From assembly GCA_029531795.1 (NCBI GenBank), contig JAPEIS010000013.1, positions 2,046,001 through 2,110,000 of the forward strand: 64,000 nucleotides of DNA. Direction: 5' to 3'. Position 1 is the first letter of the stretch; each line of letters begins with the position of its first letter. Source of the DNA: Sclerotinia nivalis (Eukaryota > Ascomycota > Leotiomycetes > Helotiales > Sclerotiniaceae). The position numbers were made by a program, and so were the translations under genes. Shown piece by piece: positions 60,270-64,000 of this stretch. Under the pieces are notes generated by a model. It made no database searches. It saw only the letters and a program-made list of their open reading frames with translations, and was not told the origin of the DNA.

Positions 60270-61820
60270 TTTTTAAGACGATATATAATTTTGAAATTGA
60301 AACGGAATAGAAATTCAAATTAATAGATTTGATATTGATTCAATAGCTTTGTGATTATAAAGTACTCCAGATTTTTATAATTTGTGATAACTTTGATTAA
60401 AGAAAAGACGTTTTCTAATTCGGATTATTATTTTTCGAAATAGCAAATAATTGTTAATAATTCTTTATTATAAATTTTATAATTATATTCTATAATCGAA
60501 TACTTTTTAAAGAAATATACAATAAATTTCAAAATCCTATTGTTATTATATTGGGAAAAGATTTCAATAAATATATAATCCGATATATTCATTTTTAAGA
60601 TTATATTCTTCTTTCAATCGAAAAAGGCTAATATAGATACTATTGTAAATATAGTTTTCAAGTTCGAAAACGATTTCTTATAAACAAGATTCTATTGGAA
60701 GATTATATTTTTCTTGATTAGATTTATTATCGGGTGAATGATCGAAAAGAAGTTGTAAATAAAACGCTAATAGAAATTATTAAACTTTATAAATATTTGT
60801 ATATTTGTTAAATTCTTTAGTGTTTTCTAATCAATTATTGTCTTAATTTTGATTGGGTTTATTCGGATTTTCTTTTAGTCTATAATTAGGCCTAGGAATT
60901 TCGTTTTAGGTTTCAGGAATTCGTATTTCGATAGATTGGTATACAATCTAGTTTTTTGTAAAACATCTAGTACCTTTTGTATATACTTTATATATTCGGA
61001 ATAGATTTTGTTATAAATCAGAATATTATCTAGATAAATAATACAAAATATATCCAGGTATTCTTTTAGAATATTGTTAATAAATCGTTGGAATATTGTT
61101 AAGGCTTTAGTTAATCCGAATAGTATAATTAAAGTTTCGAACAAATCGAATCGAGTATGAAATACAATCAAGTATTCTTATTCTTCCTTGATTCGGATAT
61201 TATTGAAGATCGAGATGATATCTATTTTCGTAAAATACTTTATCCCTTTCAGATTATTCAAAAACTCTTTGATTAAAAACAACAAATATCGGTCTTTTAT
61301 AAACAAATTATTCAATACACAATAATCTATATAGAATCGAAAATCACTATTGGGTTTCTTAACAAATAAAACAAATGAAACGAAAATAAAGGAATTCAAT
61401 CAGATGAATCCTTTTGCTAAATTTTCCCTTAACCATTCTTACAAAGCTTTCAATTTGTTCCAAGATATTGAATACAGAGCTCCAAACGGTAATTTAACTT
61501 TATTTTGCAATCGGATATTATAATTGTATAAACAATATAAAAATAATTTGTTAATATTATATAAAGAAAATACATCGATCCACAAACAGAATTCAACAAA
61601 CAGATCTTTGGGAATAAGATTTTCTTTTTCTTTCAAGATTCGGTTTATCAAATCGATACTAATTTGAAACATTTTATAGCTTCGACAAATATATATCGAA
61701 TAAATTCGGATTGAAATGTTTACTATATCTTTTTTTTTTAATATTTCAAAACGGAACAATAAATAAACAAAACAAACTTTGATAGAGATATCGAATAAAA
61801 TTTGGATATTCAATAATTGT
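60270..61820 (-). pseudogene. Element H reverse transcriptase and RNase H
   Basis: Open 61178-61399: [20 protein letters not shown] and [18 protein letters not shown] RT fingers and palm. Open 60875-61171: HTRFDLFETLIILFGLTKAL, then the active site IIYLDNILIYNK (Asp to Asn) and TRLYTNLSKYEFLKPKTKFL. Open 61439-61813 is the pol linker before RT. RNase H lies at about 60270-60700, stop-filled. Confidence 0.85.
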
Positions 61821-61999
61821 ATAGATGTATTACAGGACTTTCGGCAAAACTCGTTATCGAAGCGAAAAATATTGGATACAAATCTGATATAAAAATCATA
61901 CTTTTTTAATCAGGTTAGCTTTAGGATAATCGAATAATAAATTAATTCAATAATATAGATTTTCGATTTTTTTTTTATAGTGATTGTTGATTTGCAGAT

Positions 62000-63420
62000 C
62001 GATTAAAATATAATAATCCATTCGATTTTCAGATAATATTTTTCTGTCGAATTTAATGATTTCAAATAGAACAGATAATTTGTATATTGGGAGTTTAATA
62101 GTTTCAATTCAATTTCAATTCACGAAAGTATATCCCTTGTATTTATTATTTACTATAATGTAAATAGAATAGGATCGATCAGGTATTAACAGAATAGTAA
62201 TATATAATATTATTAGGTTTACTCAATTGTTTGTTTTTTTAGCAAAAGATAAGCTTCGAATTGTAACAACGAATAGATATAATGTATACAGGGTTTTCGT
62301 TTGATAACGATTTATACTAAACGGGCTTCGTTTCCCGAATTCGAAAAACCGGAAAAGGATAGATTATATAATGATATAATATATAATTGAATTTAAACAA
62401 AGAACAGAACAAAGAATGGCAAGGTAAGATTGGTAAGATTAGTTTTAGTTTATACAGAATGATTATCTAAAAACGAATAATCTTTTATATAGTAATCAAT
62501 AGATTTATAACGGAAGTATTTTTCTTATTTACATTTATTAGTATGTTTTTGAGAATTGAGATCTATTAGATCTTCAGTAGATATAATTGTAACAAAAGTA
62601 GCAGATTGGATAATAGTATTCGAAGATGGAGCAAGGATATAATTAATAGAATTCGGATTTTGAATCGTAATACAGAACAATAGAACGATTGGATTGCGAC
62701 TAGAATCGATCGATTCTATCAAATATAAACAACGATTCTTCAATGTTTATACAAAAGCAACAAATACATCGATACTATTTGTAAATAACTCAACAATAAC
62801 AATCTAGTTCTTCAATTCATTCGATAAAACTTATTCTAATAGAATAATCAGAATATTATTATCGTCGACTATCCCGATTTCCAATATTAACCTTTAAAAC
62901 TCAATATAGAAAATATAGAACAACTAATTCCTCTATTTCAAATTGATCAAGAGTTTTCAGGCCTCGGTCTATTTATTCTGGTTTTTATAAATTCTTTCCA
63001 ATATTTATAATAGATCTTTATAATCAACAAGTTTAACAAATTACTTTTTGATATTATATAATCGAATTTGTACAACAACAAATCCAATTAATCTTCCAAT
63101 TATATAAATCAAACAGAAATATAAAGAAATAAAGCAATTGGAATTGATATACATTTTATTCTATATTTGATCGACAAATCGATCAAGATCGATTTTCGTT
63201 CCATCAAATGATACAGGATCAGATATCTTCTCATTTAATTGAAGCTTCAACAAAACAGAAGCAGCAATCGGAGTTGTAACAAACATTAAAGACAAGAAAT
63301 CGATTAGATCGATGAAGATTAAAACAAACAAAACAACAAAAACAGAATGAAATTGAATTAAATGAACAATCAATCTATCGTTCTCCTCCTTTTATTGTAT
63401 AAATACAATTTTCTCGATTT
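62000..63420 (-). pseudogene. Element H gag and protease remnant
   Basis: Collinear with G: 63161-63373 contains IAASVLLKLQLNEKISDPVSFD (G: IAASILSKPQLNKKISD). 62525-62743 contains LYLIESIDSSRNPIVLL. The knuckle after it (about 62480-62525) reads YFRYKSIDYYIKDY, so all three Cys and the His of CX2CX4HX4C are Tyr. The protease tract at about 62000-62200 is recognisable only by alignment with G. The leader 63421-63628 is non-coding. Confidence 0.72.
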
Positions 63421-63628
63421 ACAAATCGAAAATAAACTTTTGAATTATAGATTGTAGATCGATTATCTCTATCTTTATTCTTATACTATAATCGTAAAAA
63501 GAGATAAGATAATAATACCAGATCACAATATCGCTGATTACAATAATAGCGAATTCTTCGAGGAAACCGAACTGGCTAAGCAAATACAAACAGGATGATA
63601 TTGTAGAAATATCGGTACAAATAGATAG

Positions 63629-63697
63629 GAACTATATAGTATTATAAAAGCAATAAGTAGAATAACAGAAATCATTTTTATTAATAAAACATAGCTC
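63629..63697 (-). other. Self-primer and primer-binding site of H
   Basis: GAACTATAT (63629-63637) two bases outside the LTR and ACATAGCTC (63689-63697) 49 bases inside occupy exactly the positions of the G pair. RIP has degraded the complementarity. Confidence 0.45.
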
Positions 63698-63852
63698 GAA
63701 GAATTATATTTCTACAAAAAGAACAATTCCTTAAATATATTTATGTATAGTATTAGCCCCGATCGGAGCTAACCTACACTTATCCGAGGTCCGACTCCTG
63801 TGGATCGGAACCCGAGCGGTCTCCGTATACCATATACGGGGACCCCGTGACA
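63640..63852 (-). repeat. Element H 5' LTR (213 bp)
   Basis: Outer 100 bp G+C-rich and intact (CCGAGCGGTCTCCGTATACC..GGGGACCCCGTGACA); inner 110 bp decayed. A palindrome-like AGCCCCGATCGGAGCT lies near 63756. Confidence 0.94.
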
Positions 63853-64000
63853 AGGTTATACAGCGAACAGGATACTGACTCAGCAACTTCCAACATCCCC
63901 CCATTGCTGAAGTCCTCAAAAATGAAGCTATTCCTACTTTCCATATGCTTAAAAATCATAAATCCTGTCTAGACCTTATTAAAAACTGTAATATCTAGTC
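63853..64000. other. Unmutated sequence of unknown origin at right edge
   Basis: Base composition is balanced and CpA/TpG are retained, unlike the window average. The plus strand has a 40-codon open stretch to a stop near 63998 including PPIAEVLKNEAIPTFHMLKN and HKSCLDLIKNCNI. I do not recognise it. It is either unique host DNA or the RIP-spared edge of another element. It shows no similarity to element I. Confidence 0.4.

Larger units (their letters stand above)
58214..63852 (-). mobile_element. Chromovirus element H
   Basis: Minus-strand element of 5639 bp with two 213-bp LTRs, related to G (shared inner LTR half and collinear gag and pol). Left flank is element I (ends TTATA), right flank is AGGTTATACAGCG, unrelated to I. 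No clean TSD, so one flank was lost or H is recombinant. Confidence 0.93.

Noticed and set aside
63731..63919. 62-codon ORF with Arg/Cys-rich protein across the H LTR end
   Set aside because: Spans an LTR boundary; open only because the LTR edge is G+C-rich.

Overview
The window is a retrotransposon graveyard from what looks like a filamentous ascomycete (Pezizomycotina-type) genome. By eye it is extremely A+T-rich, its reading frames are riddled with TAA/TAG/TGA, and paired copies differ almost only by C/T and G/A transitions. That is the signature of repeat-induced point mutation (RIP). I found no intact host gene, tRNA, rRNA or CRISPR array. Nearly everything is LTR retrotransposon (Ty3/gypsy, mostly chromodomain-bearing chromoviruses) plus one Tad-like LINE.

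The layout is a nested stack, resolved from equal-length LTR pairs and target-site duplications (TSDs). Labels are mine. Element I (minus, 53692-58213) is the outermost host; its 3' LTR was split by element J (plus). J is now in three pieces: 5709-7590, 42545-44568 and 50365-53691. J was broken by C1 in its 5' LTR (minus, 1-5708, runs off the left edge), by BD (plus, outer limits 7591-42544, TSD ATATT) and by G (minus, 44569-50364, TSD AATAA). BD was broken in its own 5' LTR by a Tad-like LINE (7673 to about 20244, TSD of at least 15 bp), and in gag by C2 (minus, 21469-37053, TSD CCTAT). The LINE carries element A (plus, 9401-16163, TSD ATATT). C2 carries element E (minus, 22879-29629, TSD CGATT) and solo LTR F (30187-30332, TSD ATTTG). 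H (minus, 58214-63852) abuts I, but its two flanks do not match.

Families: A, BD, E and I are one chromovirus family (163-bp LTRs; gag; PR-RT-RNase H-INT-chromodomain). C1 and C2 are a second Ty3/gypsy family (133-bp LTRs). G and H are related chromoviruses (about 238- and 213-bp LTRs). J is a fourth gypsy lineage with a chromodomain and a puzzling antisense protein-like region before its 3' LTR. All coding regions are pseudogenes. The best preserved are the gag of E and the pol genes of A and E.

Four signals stand out. The outermost part of every element is spared from RIP while the inner ends of the same LTRs are mutated. Conserved LTR/leader complementarity implies Tf1-type self-priming in A/BD/E and G/H, and possibly J. 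There is an unexplained antisense coding-like stretch in J. The last 148 bases are unmutated sequence of unknown origin.
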